From Lytechinus pictus (Eukaryota > Echinodermata > Echinoidea > Temnopleuroida > Toxopneustidae): DNA of 64,000 nucleotides. The stretch is from the NCBI RefSeq assembly GCF_037042905.1, contig NC_087252.1:32627994-32691993 (forward strand), written 5' to 3'. This document shows positions 21,649 through 34,700 of the stretch, piece after piece. How positions within the stretch are numbered: the stretch's first letter is position 1; each line of letters starts with the position of its first letter. The translations under genes were made by a program, and so were the position numbers. The notes below the pieces were generated by a model. It made no database searches. It was given only the letters and a program-made list of their open reading frames with translations, and had not been told where the DNA came from.

Positions 21649-24255
21649 CAGGGGCGGAAATCTCAAAAGGTAGGGGGACACAGGGGCGGATCCAGCCTTC
21701 GCCAATAGGGGGGGGGGGGGGCGGAAATTTGTTTCAGCCATATTTTTCCCGATCGGCAGCTCGAAGATGATTTGTGTTTGTTTCTTTGAAGGGGTAGTCC
21801 TCATTAGTCACTTCTTAGCTTCATTCTTATAAATTCATATATAATATCATTATCCTTATTTATATATAGCTAATTTTTGGAAATTTTATGTATTTTTTCC
21901 TCAAATTTGAACATTCTGGGCAATGTTTGTTATCCTGAAAAAATGTGTATGCAACTTAATAATTACTACAAACGCAAAGCGCGAGCAGAAATGAACTGAT
22001 GGAAAAAATACCTGTTAAAAACTGCGTGCAGTTAGCATTTAACAATCAAATAATGCGAGCGCGAAGCGTATCCTGATTTTTTTTACATTTTCACGTAAAG
22101 AATGGAAATTCTAAGCACTAAGCTTTTTGTAACTCAAGCAGAATAGGTATACGAGTAGACAATTGATGCGAGCGCGAAGCGCGAGCGGAAAATTTCAAGA
22201 TTTAGTCCTATAATATTTACTGAACGAAACACTCTCACTAGCGTACCTACGGGCAGTCTGCCCCCCTGACGAGTCACAACCCATGCAAGGGACATATCTC
22301 TGCCCCCCCTGACGAGTCATGAAGCCCTTTTTGTACGAAATCCTTTATTTGTGGTTGAAGACCTTTTTTTTTTGCTTGTCAAATTTTTTGGCGGACGAAT
22401 TTGTAAATCATGAAAAGGATGAGTATTAATAATGCGTGCGCAAAGCGCGAGCAGAAAATTTTTATATACGTTTTGAATTGGTACCTGTTGAAAAAGTACC
22501 TGTTAAGGACTGCTTGCACTTAGCCATGAAGGCGTTACATATTTCAACAATCAAAAAATGCGAGCGCGAAGCGCGAGCTGAAATATTTTGAAAATTTCTA
22601 AAGAAAGAATGAAAATTTTAATCAATTTTTGTAATCGTGAACACTAAATAGCTATATAATTCAATAATTGATGCGAGCGCGAAGCGCGAGAAAAAAAATC
22701 GAGATTTAGACCTAAAAATGGGCCACTCTGTTCATGTTTTGTAAACAGCCATAGGCTGATTGAGGGCTTTTTACCGTGTTTAAATAAAATAAATCAATCA
22801 AAATCAATGTTTTGTAAATCATGAAAAGGATGAGTAATAGGGGGTCTTCCTACATTAATAATGCGAGCTCAAAGCGCGAGCAGAAAATGTTTGATATTGT
22901 GATCTGAAACTGGATAATGATTTAAATAGAGAACAAGTTGAGTATTTGAATAAACATGTGCGCGCGTGTTTCATATTTAGACCTAGAATCTAGGCATTCT
23001 AAATACATATTTAATCATGAAAATCATGAAACTTTGATATTCCGATCTGAAAAAGAGTCAATTACGGCTTTATATTTCAAGCGCTTTGTAGGAAAATTGT
23101 AAGGTGGATATGGATCGCACTTAAAAAAAAGAGCTAAAATTTTCATTATTATTACTTTGAGTTTTGACATAGGACCGGGACATCCTTACGACATGTCATG
23201 AAAATGATGACTATCTTCCTATTCTTCTTGCTAAGCGCGAGATGAAACAAAAGGGACAATTTAATTATTAAATTAATATATTTATTAATGCCTAATGAGG
23301 GCGCGAAATCTGATGATATTATGGCATAAAAACTGGACATTTCACTTTTGTAATTATGAATAGGATGCATCAGTTAATATATTTTTAACCATTAATGCGA
23401 GCGCAAATCGCGAGCTAAAATTTTTGATAAACTGTCATGAAAAGGGAATTTTAAGTAGTTTGTTGTATAATCAATATTGAAACATACATAACTCGCCAAT
23501 CAAAATGGCAGCGTGCCGCGCTAGCTGATACGTCTTGACAATCAGACCTGAAAAAAGATATTTTGAAAACTTTATGGAATACACGAAAATAATAGGTACC
23601 TGATAAATCAAAATTTGCAAGCACGCAGCGCGAGCAGCAAATGTTGATAAAATTATTCAGACCATAAAACTGACATTTTTACGGAGCACTTTTTAAAAAT
23701 CCATTTGTAATCACACAAAATAATGAAAGTTCGATTTCCGAGGTGAAATATGTTTTGTATATTGACTTCCAAACTTGATATTTGAGCTCCATATTGAACA
23801 AGATATGTAAATCACCCAACAGGTAATGCGTGATCGAAGCGCGAGCGAAAATTTTATATATTGGCACGAAAGATTCTTTTCATTTTCCAAGTCTTCCCCT
23901 CATCTTATTTTGTGCACTCGTCGTCCTTCTCTTCTTTTTCTCCTCTCTTTTCTCTTCTTTTTCTTTTTTTCTTTTTTTTTGCTCCGCCAATAGGGGGGGG
24001 GGGGGGCTCGGCCCCCTGGATCCGCCTATGGGGACAAGGGGCGGAAAAATCTAACAAGCAGAAAAAAGGTTATCATCCAAAAAGTACGGTCATCTCTACC
24101 CAACTCGTCCCAAAATACATGTTTTATTTCGATTTAGAATGATGTATTTCTTACCATCATAAAAGACAAAAAATAGTAGGGGGGACATTTGATATTGTGT
24201 CCCCCCTACTATTTTGAGTAGGGGGGACACGTTCCCCCTGGGATTTCCGCCCATG
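21649..24255. mobile_element. Non-autonomous DNA transposon with 8-bp target duplication, interrupted by another element
   Basis: The left end CAGGGGCGGAAATCTC at 21649 is inverted at the right end (GGGATTTCCGCCCATG to 24255). The element is flanked on both sides by GTCATTAC (21641-21648 and 24256-24263), an exact 8-bp direct repeat, the length typical of hAT-type insertions. Only about 32 bp on the left and 225 bp on the right belong to this element; the rest is the inner insertion. No transposase is seen. Confidence 0.8.
21681..24030. mobile_element. Inner non-autonomous element carrying a dozen GCGAGCGCGAAGCGCGAGC motifs
   Basis: The ends CAGGGGCGGATCCAG (21681) and CTGGATCCGCCTATG (to 24030) are inverted. 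Flanks share GGGGACA, consistent with a target duplication. Both sides also carry CCAATAGGGGGGGG. The interior is AT-rich and punctuated about every 100-240 bp by TGCGAGCGCGAAGCGCGAG or decayed forms: 21974, 22054, 22166, 22433, 22558, 22672, 22861, 23230, 23395, 23613 and 23826. No coding region is seen. Confidence 0.75.
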
Positions 24256-25867
24256 GTCATTACTGACTAGACACTAAAATTATGACGAGACATATCCCTT
24301 GCAACCTGAGACCGGTGACTATTGAATTAAGTCATTTTAAGTTGTCTACTAGGACTATATTAAGGAGGGGAGGAGTCGGGGGGGGGGGGGGGGGGCGCTG
24401 TCCCCTTCGTAGTGTACGTGTCCCAATTTAGGTACATGTACGTTATCGGGGTTATAAGTTGCTGTTTGTGCCCATGTGTATTTATAGTTATAATCTAGTT
24501 AATAAGATAGATATAATAGCTCAGATAGCTTACTCTTTGAATCTTGTATTTGACTGTACCTCTCTGCTCCCGTACTATCTGTCATGACTGCGGATATATA
24601 GGCTATATATAATTCTTGCGAACCTGGTTGTTGTTTTCGTGTTGATCGATGCTGCCTGCTAGAAGCTTTCAAATGATTCCTAGATCGTGTAGCTTTCAAG
24701 AATCCTGAATATATCATTGGCAATGAACTTCATGCTGTGCTTTATCGATGTTAAAAGGGACAATGTTCCTCTGCCTTGAACTTTTACCCTTTTACATTAT
24801 TAATGACAATCGTGGACTTTGATCCTCTTTGAACACACTCAGGATATATTTCATATTATGTGAGCACATGAGTATTGTATTGTGAGCGAGAGTAAAATTC
24901 CGGATGCCCAGGGGAGTCGATCCCCTGGCCTGCTCTCTCCAAAATTCAAAACAGAATTTTGTGAAGTTGCGAACGAAGTGCTACGATTTTTTTTTGATAT
25001 ATGTGTTAAATGGTATTTTAAGCTTTCCAATGCCTTTTAAAACATATATGCCTATTGGCATTGCTATTATTATAAAGTTTTAAGTTGCCAAAATTGACAG
25101 CTCAGCCTCCAATGACACGAATAAAGGGAATAAAAGGAGAGAAAAAGGAATAAAAGATATATAAACCCCTAAAAAATGATTGGAAATCTGAGTTTGGCCG
25201 TTAATTTCTCCCAACTCCCAATTTAACACAATACATATTTGACATCATTCAAAAGATCATTTAATTCTTTATAAAATGACACCATGCTTGTTATGATCAT
25301 GCCATCACGAAAAGAGCAGGATTCAAAAGTGTTGGATGAGGTCTGAATTGAAAAGCTGCAAAACGAGCAGAAATAGTCATGAAGGGTCATTACAGAACAT
25401 GATTCTTTCGTCTGTGTCAATAGAGATGAAAATCCATTCAAATCAAGCCCCTGCTTCTTCATTTTTTATGTTTTGTTGTGGTTTACGTAGTGATGGTTCT
25501 GTGAGATAACATGGTTTGAGTCGTGGTTTGAAATACCCATGCATGTTTGTTTGTTTGTGTTTGCTTGTGCAGAGGTGTGTTTGATTACATGTAAATGTTG
25601 ATGTTAAGGTGCATGAAAACAAAAGAAACTGCCGAGAAACACACTCATCACCACGGAAAAAAAGAACAGTGACTTTCAATATTGTGTTATTTTGCAACTT
25701 TTGATTTTTGACTTTGCCCCACATTTCAAGGCACTGCACCTCCATGTGAACCATTCTCATATTATGTATGGAGTCATTTTAAAGAGAATTAAGTGATTTA
25801 TTCATTGATATCAATCACACATTAATATTCACTAAAACCGATGAGGGATTATCCATCAAAGTAATAC

Positions 25868-27540
25868 CTTGGTCACATTTGCTACGGCCGCCGTAGATTC
25901 TAAAATTTCTACGGCGAGTAGCAATTCTACGGTCGCCTCAGAATTTCCACGGCCACTTACTCTAGCGGTCACATATGTTACGGTCGCCGCACGGCGTATT
26001 TTTTAATTCATGGAGAAAAAAAATCTGCGGCTGACGTAAGTCCTTGAAATCATGACGTACGGTCGCCCTAGTGCGACCCTGCGCTGGCCGTAGGTTTTGG
26101 ACAAATACTACGGCAGACGCAAGGTGGCCGCAAGGCGCCCTCACGGCGGCCGCAGGGGGACTATACAGTGAGTATACCATGAAAGAAGAGAAAGAGAAAA
26201 GGGAGAAAAGAAAGAGAGAAGGAAACAAGAAAAAGAGAAAAGGAGAGAAGAGAAAAGGGGAAAGGGGGAGTAATAAAAGTGTGGGGGGGGGGGCAAATTG
26301 ATGCTCGACCTAGGAAGGGGGGGGTCACCAAATTAATGTTTGACACTGATCTGAATATTATACGATCAGTAATGTTCGACCTAGGAAGGAGGGGGGGGGG
26401 CAAATCGACCTTTGGGGTGATTCGCGCTCGCATCGAATGATTAGTGAGATGGACATCATGTTAATGATTACCTAATGATTACCTAAATTGCGTAGAATGT
26501 CTAGTTTTGGAACGGAATATAAAAAAGGTTCAGCTCGCGCTTCGCGCTCGGATCGAATAATTTTAAGTGCCCATCTTGTTCATGATTACCAATAATGCTT
26601 AGAATTTCCAAACTTTGGGCCATTTTGGAATATAGACAATTTTCAGCTCGCCCTGACAGAGAGATACCCATCCTGCTCATGCATACAAAACTTCTCAGAA
26701 TATTCTATTTTCGGGTCTATACACAAGCTATGAAAAATCGCGTTCGCATTATTTATTTGGACTCATGAAATAAATCTCCCTTAACCATGTTAACTTGTTT
26801 GTATGAATAAAGTTAAGATGTTAATAAACGCGTTAGTCTTAAGTAAGAACTACACCCTATGAAACAACCAAAATCAGCATTTATCTCCCCATGATAATAC
26901 TACTAATAATGATAATTTTACCCAAGTTAGCCGCTGGTGAAAGGGCAATATCTGTGCTTCCTGATCACATTTGTTCTTTAAATTACATCATATTCATGGA
27001 TAAATTACTTTTTATCAAGTCATTATTTAAAAAAAGTGATCTGCAGTTGCCCTTTTTCATGTGATTATGAAATAAGATAATTCAACATGCATTTCAGGCA
27101 CCTGTTTGCCTGACGAGGAGGGGTCGCCATTTTTTCTGAAAAGTACACATGCATATGGGCCAAAATTATAGGTCGGGCTCCCGAGGTGCAAAATTCTAAA
27201 TACGCGCCTGGTGGCTCCCGAGCAGATAGATAACACAAAAGGAGAAGGGGAAAGGAGGGAAGAAAAACACGAGGGCAGCCGCACGGCCACCGTACGCTCG
27301 ACGTACGGCCGCCGTAGACCGTTCTACGCCATGCCTACGGCTAGTCTAATTCCTACGGCGAGCGTAGAAAAGAAAAAATGTTATAACTCCGAGTTAAAAT
27401 TCTACGGCCAACCCTACGGCCTGTAAAAAGTAGGAATCCGCCGTACGTCGACCCTGCGGCCACCGCAGATTTTCTGCGGCCGCCGCAGAAATCTCTCGAA
27501 TTCAGGTATCTACGGCCGCCGTAGAGCAAATGTGACCAAG
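25868..27540. mobile_element. 1.67-kb fold-back element with CTACGGCCGCCGTAG repeats
   Basis: The left terminus CTTGGTCACATTTGCTACGG at 25868 is repeated inverted at 27540, and the symmetry continues through CCGCCGTAGA. Many variants of (T)ACGGCCGCCG(TAG) fill both flanks. The centre holds a GA-rich tract, a few 28-bp minisatellite units (26280-26420) and two GCGCTTCGCGCTCG motifs (26.42-26.55 kb). No transposase is seen, so it is probably non-autonomous and composite. Confidence 0.75.
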
Positions 27541-28431
27541 ATATAAGATTTCCAAACTTTTTTTTAGGGGTTTATATAGAGCCTACCGTCTTTATCAAGG
27601 GAATGAAGATTTTAATGAAATCTTCAGTGTTATGCTTGTTTGATTTTTCTTGTTTTATTCAAATCAACTTTTTGTTTGGTTGGACTTGTCCTTTAAAAAG
27701 CCATTTCACAGTTGTAACTGCACGTGAGAAGTAAAAAGTAATTTGAGATAAACCATCAAAGTGGTTTTTAAATATATATTTTAGATTCCTTTGGAATCAT
27801 CCAACAAACAAAAGGATCCAACTCATTATGTTGCTTTCATTCTTTTTATTTTACAACATCAACTAACAAAGTACAAAAGAGCAACTCATTTTATTATTTT
27901 TTATAATATATATATATTTCAAGAAAATTTGAAACTGCATCAAACAATTGCAAAGGAATTAACAATAAAGATGTTATCATTTTGAGCATTCAAATTACAA
28001 TGACATTTTTAAGAAATAAAAAACACTTATTGAGATAGGTCAATGCAAGCTGGGAGGCAGATATCAAGAAATTACTATCCACGGAACAATTATTTTCAAG
28101 GCAATTATGATATACAGAGGTTACGTATTGGTTCAATTCACTTAAAAAAAATCATTCATTTTTCTTCACCGTCTCAATTGAAGAGATTAGGTCATTAATT
28201 TGAGATTTCTAGAAAAGGTTAATGAGATAAAAAAAACAGAACCCCCCCAGTAAAAATGAAATCTCAGGGAGTATACCAGCTCAATGAATTGCACCATGTT
28301 TAGATAGAAAAAAAAAAACACTTTTATTCTTCATGAATTTTTTACTCACGTTTTTGTGCTTTAGAGGCCCTAACCGACATGGGGTCCAGGGCTAACATTA
28401 CCCCTCCCCACACTGTTAAAGATAAATACCA

Positions 28432-28646
28432 GGGGGGTGTTTCACAAAGATTTAAGTATGACTTAGAGTCGCACTTAAATGCCTCGTTGCATGCGGTATA
28501 AAAGGCATGACCGTATTGGTTAGATCGTGCGAAGAGGACGCGCACTTACTGTGTATTGATCAATAAGATTGCGCGTTGCATATCATGTACACGTTAGTAT
28601 TTAAGTGCGACCTAAGTCATACTTAAATCTTTGTGAAACACCCCCT
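28432..28646. mobile_element. MITE, 215 bp
   Basis: The left arm GGGGGTGTTTCACAAAGATT, continuing through TAAGTATGACTTA and GTCGCACTTAAAT, is inverted with few differences at about 28596-28646. Arms are about 50 bp. It is a classic fold-back without coding content. Confidence 0.85.
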
Positions 28647-29548
28647 AGTTGTGGTAACGAATCCAAAATGAGTTCAAAACAGAATCCAATGAAATTACCA
28701 TACTAAATTGTTTGTATGTCTAAATAAAAAATTATGTACCAGATAGCTCTGGAAGAAAATATGTAATTGCTGAGAAATTAGCAAAATAAGCACAGAATTC
28801 CCAGGGAATTCCATCAAATGTTGGGTATTTTTAAAATATTAATACACTGTGCCACATATGCTTTTTCCTGTGTTAGTGATCATCAGAATTATCCATTTTG
28901 AGCGAAGATTTCATGATTTTACAAAGATAAGTTTACATTAATGTACCAGATCTAGATGTATGCTAATATTTTGACAATTAACTTTGATTTAAAAGACTTT
29001 CTCATGAAATGATTGTTTGCTGCAACTACTTTCTTTTACCTTTAAATACTTCAATGGTAATAAAAAAAAATATATTAGAGTCACTATGCATCTTTCAAAT
29101 ATATTTAATGTGAAACAAAGAGGATTTTATGAAACCCATTTTCACTGATTACCTTCCTCTCAGCCAATGAGATGCAAGGATTTTAGTAGCTTATAATAAT
29201 CAGAGACTATTGGTTTCATGCAATGCTCCCTAGATCAATATGAAATTCAACTAAAACTTTTTAAAGAAATATTGCCAATTTATAATACATATTTACAAAT
29301 TCTACTTAACCAAAGTTAAGTATACATATACAGTTGTCTATGTATTTACATGTATTGTGCTAATAATTTAAAAATACAAATCAACACTATGAGTGATGAC
29401 TTTGGAACTTGGTCTAACTTTAAATCAAATTTTTAAATCTGGGTGATTGTTCATGAACATTAGATTGTTCCTACAGGAGGAAATTTCACACAATTAATAT
29501 CTCATTTTCACAAACACTAAACCCAGCATTCAGATATTTGTCAACTAG

Positions 29549-29895
29549 TATAATAATAATAATAATAATATTCCGCATTTATATAGCGCTTAATACATTG
29601 GAACGACGTCTCTAAGCGCTTTACAGACATATTATTACCCCGGTCATCGGATCCTTGCATGCCCGCATACAATGTATGCACCTTCTCCACTCCCTGGGGA
29701 GCATTCCAACAAGAGTTCCAAGACTCAATTGCTAAGCATACTACATAGAGGCTTTCACATCCTACCGGGTACCCATTTAACACCTGGGTGGAGAGTGGCA
29801 AAGTGTGGATTAACGCCTAGGCCGTGGTGGGATTCGAACACACGACCCTCTGATTGCAAGGCGAGAGTCAGAACCGCTACACCACGATGCTTCCA
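29549..29895 (-). mobile_element. tRNA-derived SINE
   Basis: Read on the minus strand it begins with a tRNA-like head (GTGTAGCGGTTCTGACTC as box A region, GTGTGTTCGAATCCC as box B). It continues with the conserved body (ACCCAGGTGTTAAATGGGTA; CTGTAAAGCGCTTAGAGACG) and ends in (TTA)n. Related copies lie at 32.03, 37.32, 40.41 and 57.87 kb. Confidence 0.85.
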
Positions 29896-30949
29896 TGGTA
29901 AAAGTATGGTAATATACAGTCTGTCCCCCACAAAGGAAACCTGTTTTCAGAGATATATTATATTTCATGATTATTAAAAAACATGTTTTTACTATCAATT
30001 TGATACTTATGGTAAGAGTGGAATCTCATCTTTGATTTGAGACCAAAAGCTTTGCAAATCATTCAAGCATGGCAGGTTACAAACAATGAATATTAAGGCC
30101 TATCAGAAAAGATTTTCGCTGAAACTCATGTGTGAATCTGAATCCACTCTCATTTCAGGGATCAGTGGGAGAATCTTAACAAAGAATACAAAAGAAATGC
30201 TAATGAGCCAATCGTTGAATAAGCGCAACTTTTGTATCACGAACCAATCTTGTCCAATTTTTCTGCGCAACCTGATTTTGACATTAAAATTTCAAACCCA
30301 TGTTGCTCATTAATGCGTGAATAGTTAGTCACATATAAGGTATCAAACTGTAGAGGAATAACTGAATGATGTAAATGAAATATCATAATCAATTTGCCTT
30401 TGAAGAAAAAAGATGTGGGAATCCCGGTTTCCTTTTTTCTGGAACGCACTATATATGACTGAATAAAATTCAAATGATAAGAATAATTTAATGAGTTGGA
30501 ATCTGATTATAATCACCAAGAACGATTGTGAATAAAGTTGCATGTAGCTAACCAAAAGTTCGATGAAACGCTGCCAGGATCTTAGCAATGTACCGGTAGT
30601 CAAAATTTTCAAAACCAAAACATCTGTAATGAATCCTGAGGTGGGTGTCATGGTCAATAAGATTATTACAAATTTCAAAATACTAGAGTATGGAAGGCTA
30701 AAATATATTTGTCGATCATTCTCTCAGTCACAAACAGAGAATGTGGACTATGATTAAATCTAGAATTATAATTTCAATAGCTTCTTTTCTTTGTAGCCCA
30801 TTTTCAGAATTAGCACATGTAGCAAATTTAATGATTTGAAACTTGACTTTGTCAGATTGTCCGTCTAGAATGGAAAGATACTTGCACATATAGTGGTTGT
30901 ATCCATTTGATCTACTAGCAGTTGTTCTCATAAGTCTCAAATTTAGTCT

Positions 30950-31660
30950 AACACCATCATGGCTGAGCCCACTTGGTCTATTATCAAATTGGTCTAATTA
31001 CCTTTTGGTCCAACCATCACTAGCTCTGTCTCCCATTTAGTTTGATGACCACATGATCTCATTCCACTTTCTGCCCTTTCACAAGGTAAAAAACAAATCG
31101 TAATTTGAATGATGATTCCAGCATGTGTGAAACCAAACTAGAATCATGAAAGCTAATCACAATCATCAGTTCAAATTCTACTCCGGAGGTGAATTCCAAT
31201 TAAGTTTCACTTAAATTACGGTACAAATTTTACGTGTGAAAGGCTTGACCACCAAAACATCAATTGTCATGCACTCATCGTATCGATACAGTGCTTTGAT
31301 TGACAAGTCACCAAGGACACATACTACCTTCGCTCGGGAATTTGAAATCAAATCACAGTTTGCGTGTGAAAGGTCCGATGATTCTAAAGTCGAATTGCAA
31401 TCATCAATACAATGATGATTGAAAATTCACATGTGAAACGGCCCCATGTCTTCTAATCGTTTGCACTTTGACATATTGGTTCATAACCAGTTCATCTAAT
31501 CCTACAGACCAAATGGATAGTGGACGATATGGGCATAGCCTAACTGGAAATTAGAAAAAATTATAAATAGCCAGAATGGCAATTAGACCAAATGTTTAAT
31601 AGACAAACTATGATAAGATCATGTGGGATGAGACCAAATGACAATTTACCATTTAAGTCC
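30950..31660. repeat. TTGGTCTAAT-family fold-back, with a second inverted repeat inside
   Basis: The left part (CTTGGTCTATTATCAAATTG, TTTTGGTCCAACCATC) is mirrored on the right by AATTAGACCAAATG and GATGAGACCAAATGACAA. Between about 31110 and 31445 lies another weakly symmetrical block bounded by GTGTGAAACC / ACATGTGAAACGG. It lies just beyond the 3' end of GPR89 and may include part of its 3' UTR. Confidence 0.5.
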
Positions 31661-31793
31661 CATCTTTATAAAAAAACAAGGACCTACAAGTTGTTAAACC
31701 TAAACAACTGCTTTGGCAAAACATGCTAGGCCAGGAAGAGGTCCACATCAACTAATAAGATCACACCTACTGCGAGGGCATCATTGTTTATCG

Positions 31794-34700
31794 TCATGTT
31801 CCTCCGACGCTCTTCTCCGGCGCTTGTTTGTGAGCGAGGTAGAGGAAGGCGATACTAGAGAGGGCGCTAATTAAGAACATGTTGTCGAACCAGCGATGGT
31901 AGAAGTTGAATTGGAGGTCACCAAGGACTTCTGTGATGATCATACGGTACGTGGGTGGCACGTTCATACGCATCAATAGAACTGATGATACAAAGTACAT
32001 TCCCTGTGAAAAACGATTTATAAATAAAGGTTAATGATAATAATAATAATAATAAGGTCCATATATCTGGTGCAGCTACAATGTACTATAATTGCACATA
32101 CTCTACCGTGCTTGATACTTGGTATCATATCATTACCCCGGCTGTAGCTCAACGGCCAAATAGGCGGTAAAGCGTTGAAGGAATAAATCCTACCAGGTAC
32201 CCACTCACCTAACCTGGGTCGAGTGCAGCACAATATGGATAAATTTTGGGGTTGGGATTTGAACCCACGTCCCTCTGATTGAATGATGTATGCAATTTGA
32301 ATCAATTGTTACTTTCAAGAACATTTATCAGCATACTGCCTGTGTTGTACATATTGTGTTGTGAAACTAAAGCAAAAATCAGCTAATTCCCATAACATTT
32401 TGATTTCCACATCTGATTTTCATGAAATTTTCAGCGCTATGCTTGTGTGATTGTTCATTCTTTTCTTCAAAAGTATGAACTTGATGGGATGGATGTGGCA
32501 TTCAATCTTCAGCAGCTCACATTGTTTCTCTGTCAAATAAACACGATCACATCACTCCTGTTCTAAAAGACCTCCATTGGTTGCCCATAAAGGATTGCAT
32601 AGATTTTAAATTCTACTTTTGGTTCATCATATCATCAATGGATCCGCACCAGATTACAAGTCTCTTATACACCACTATCAACCTGCACGCACACTGCGAT
32701 CCACTATCAACCTGCACGCACACTGCGATCATCCCAATCTAGTCTCTTACATATTCCACTATCTAAAAAATCCTTAAGCGATCGAGCCTTTGCTCATGCC
32801 GGACCAGCACTGTAGGAATTCACTACCACAGGAGCTGAAGAACTCAAACTCTGCAACATCCTTTAAGGGCAACCTAAACTTGCATTTGTTCACCAGCAGG
32901 TACTAGGTTTGAAGACAGAAATTTTTCCTCTTTTGTAATATACCCTTTCTTGTACTTCTTTTAGTTCTCTTTACTTATATGTTTGCTCTCTTCTAAGCGC
33001 CTTGAGCATTTAATCAAAATGGAAAAGACGCTATATAAATCATATGTATCATTATTATTAAGTAAAGACACAAGTTAATCGTACTCACCATAATCTGTGC
33101 AAGCCCAAGGACAATGATGTTGGAAGACTTGGTACTAGCCATTGTGTAGAAAAACTGAATAAAATAAACGAAATGAATGAATGATTAATACATGTGACAA
33201 AGCATTTAAACAAATTATTTTCTTTCTTTCTTTCTCCATCTTTTCCTTTTCCCCTTCTATCCTATTCTGCTTTGTTTTCTTCTTCTCTTGTTCACCCTTT
33301 CCAATTGCATTTATTCTTTTTCTCCCTCTTCTTTAATCCTTTTCTTGTTCCTGTTAATCTTTATTCTCATCTTAATCTTCCAGGAAGTATAAGCTATTGG
33401 GCCATTGAATATAAGAGCAGGAGCATTAGGAGCAGGAGCAACAACACACAAGTACAGGAGGAGGAAGAAAGGTGGAGAAAGGAGAGGAGGAAGCGGAAGA
33501 GGGGAGGAAGAAGTCGTCCTCCTCTAATATTCAACAAACCAATGAATATACATTAATAGCTCCTTAAGGATATCCTTGACAAACTTAAATACCCATGGTG
33601 ATAAAGGAATAATAATATTACCTTTGTAAGTTTTATAAGTAAGCCTCTTATTTGAGTGACGATGATGATTCCAACAACGATGAATGAGATCTGTTGTGAC
33701 CAGAACTTCACCTTCACGATACAAAGTAAGGAGAGGAAAGAAGCAAAAATTAAATCAGTATTGGAACATCATTATATTGTACTCACCTCTAATAACTGTA
33801 ATTCATCATTAAAAATTTGTTTTCACCTTTTGTTTTTTCTTACATATCATATTTATGTTTCTATATGTCTGTCTGTCTATCAATCTGTCTATCTATCAAT
33901 CTTTACAGGAACACAAATTCATAAATATTCATTTCATTGTTTTGTCTATACTTTACTATAACATGTTGCCCTATGGAGGATCTCTGTAAAAGGCTTATGA
34001 AAATTACCAAATTCAGTATTCAGCGGTATAACAACATTTCTATTCAGCTAATAACATCAATATCACACACATATTTTTAACCCATGGCATCATTTAGATA
34101 GATTTTGTCATTGAAAACAAGACAAAGATGTTGGTTGTCAATGAAATCACAAACAATATAGGAAATTGAAATAAATATAAAGGAATTGAATTTACTGAAA
34201 TATCTATTTCTTCAAATTTGTTCAAAATTTGTCTTTGCATTGGAATAACTACATAGCAAAATCATGTGTGACTTTCTGCACACTTTTCAATAAAAACACT
34301 ATACATGGCTTCATAGAAGAGGAAAGAAAGCCCAAGCATTCTCAACTACTTGAAGAAACTTAAACATCACTTTACAGGTCAGGTGACCACAACAGAATGA
34401 GTTGCATTAGTACATGAAGGCAACTTTAAAAATGGAATGTAACCAAATTTTCATCAAATTAGTACCATGCATTAGAACTTTTTGTTTGTACTGTTTATTT
34501 AAGTGGAATGAGACACAACTCTATCTGAAAGGGCTTAATCTTTCCGAAATGGGCTTTACATCTACTTACGTCAAAGTCAAATCCCAACCAATTGATGCAT
34601 ATTTCAAAGAACTTTGAGATGGGATCCGTCTTGCCGACCCTGTCAAAGATGATGTTGATGGTACAAATGGTGATCTTCCAGAGACAGTAGAGAGAGAAGA

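Larger units (their letters stand above)
21248..31793. other. Intergenic region between amidase and GPR89, repeat-filled
   Basis: I see no protein gene between the amidase start and the GPR89 stop codon. It holds a nested transposon pair (21.65-24.26 kb), a fragment related to the fold-back family of 45.7 kb (near 24.99-25.23 and 27.59-27.70 kb), a 1.67-kb fold-back element, a 215-bp MITE and a SINE. The remaining stretches (24.3-25.8, 27.7-28.4 and 28.7-29.5 kb) are AT-rich with no feature I can name. Any 5' untranslated exon of the amidase would lie at its left end. Confidence 0.5.

Noticed and set aside
31200-31790. GPR89 polyadenylation site
   Set aside because: I saw no clear minus-strand AATAAA close to the stop codon, and the region is repeat-derived, so I did not call one.
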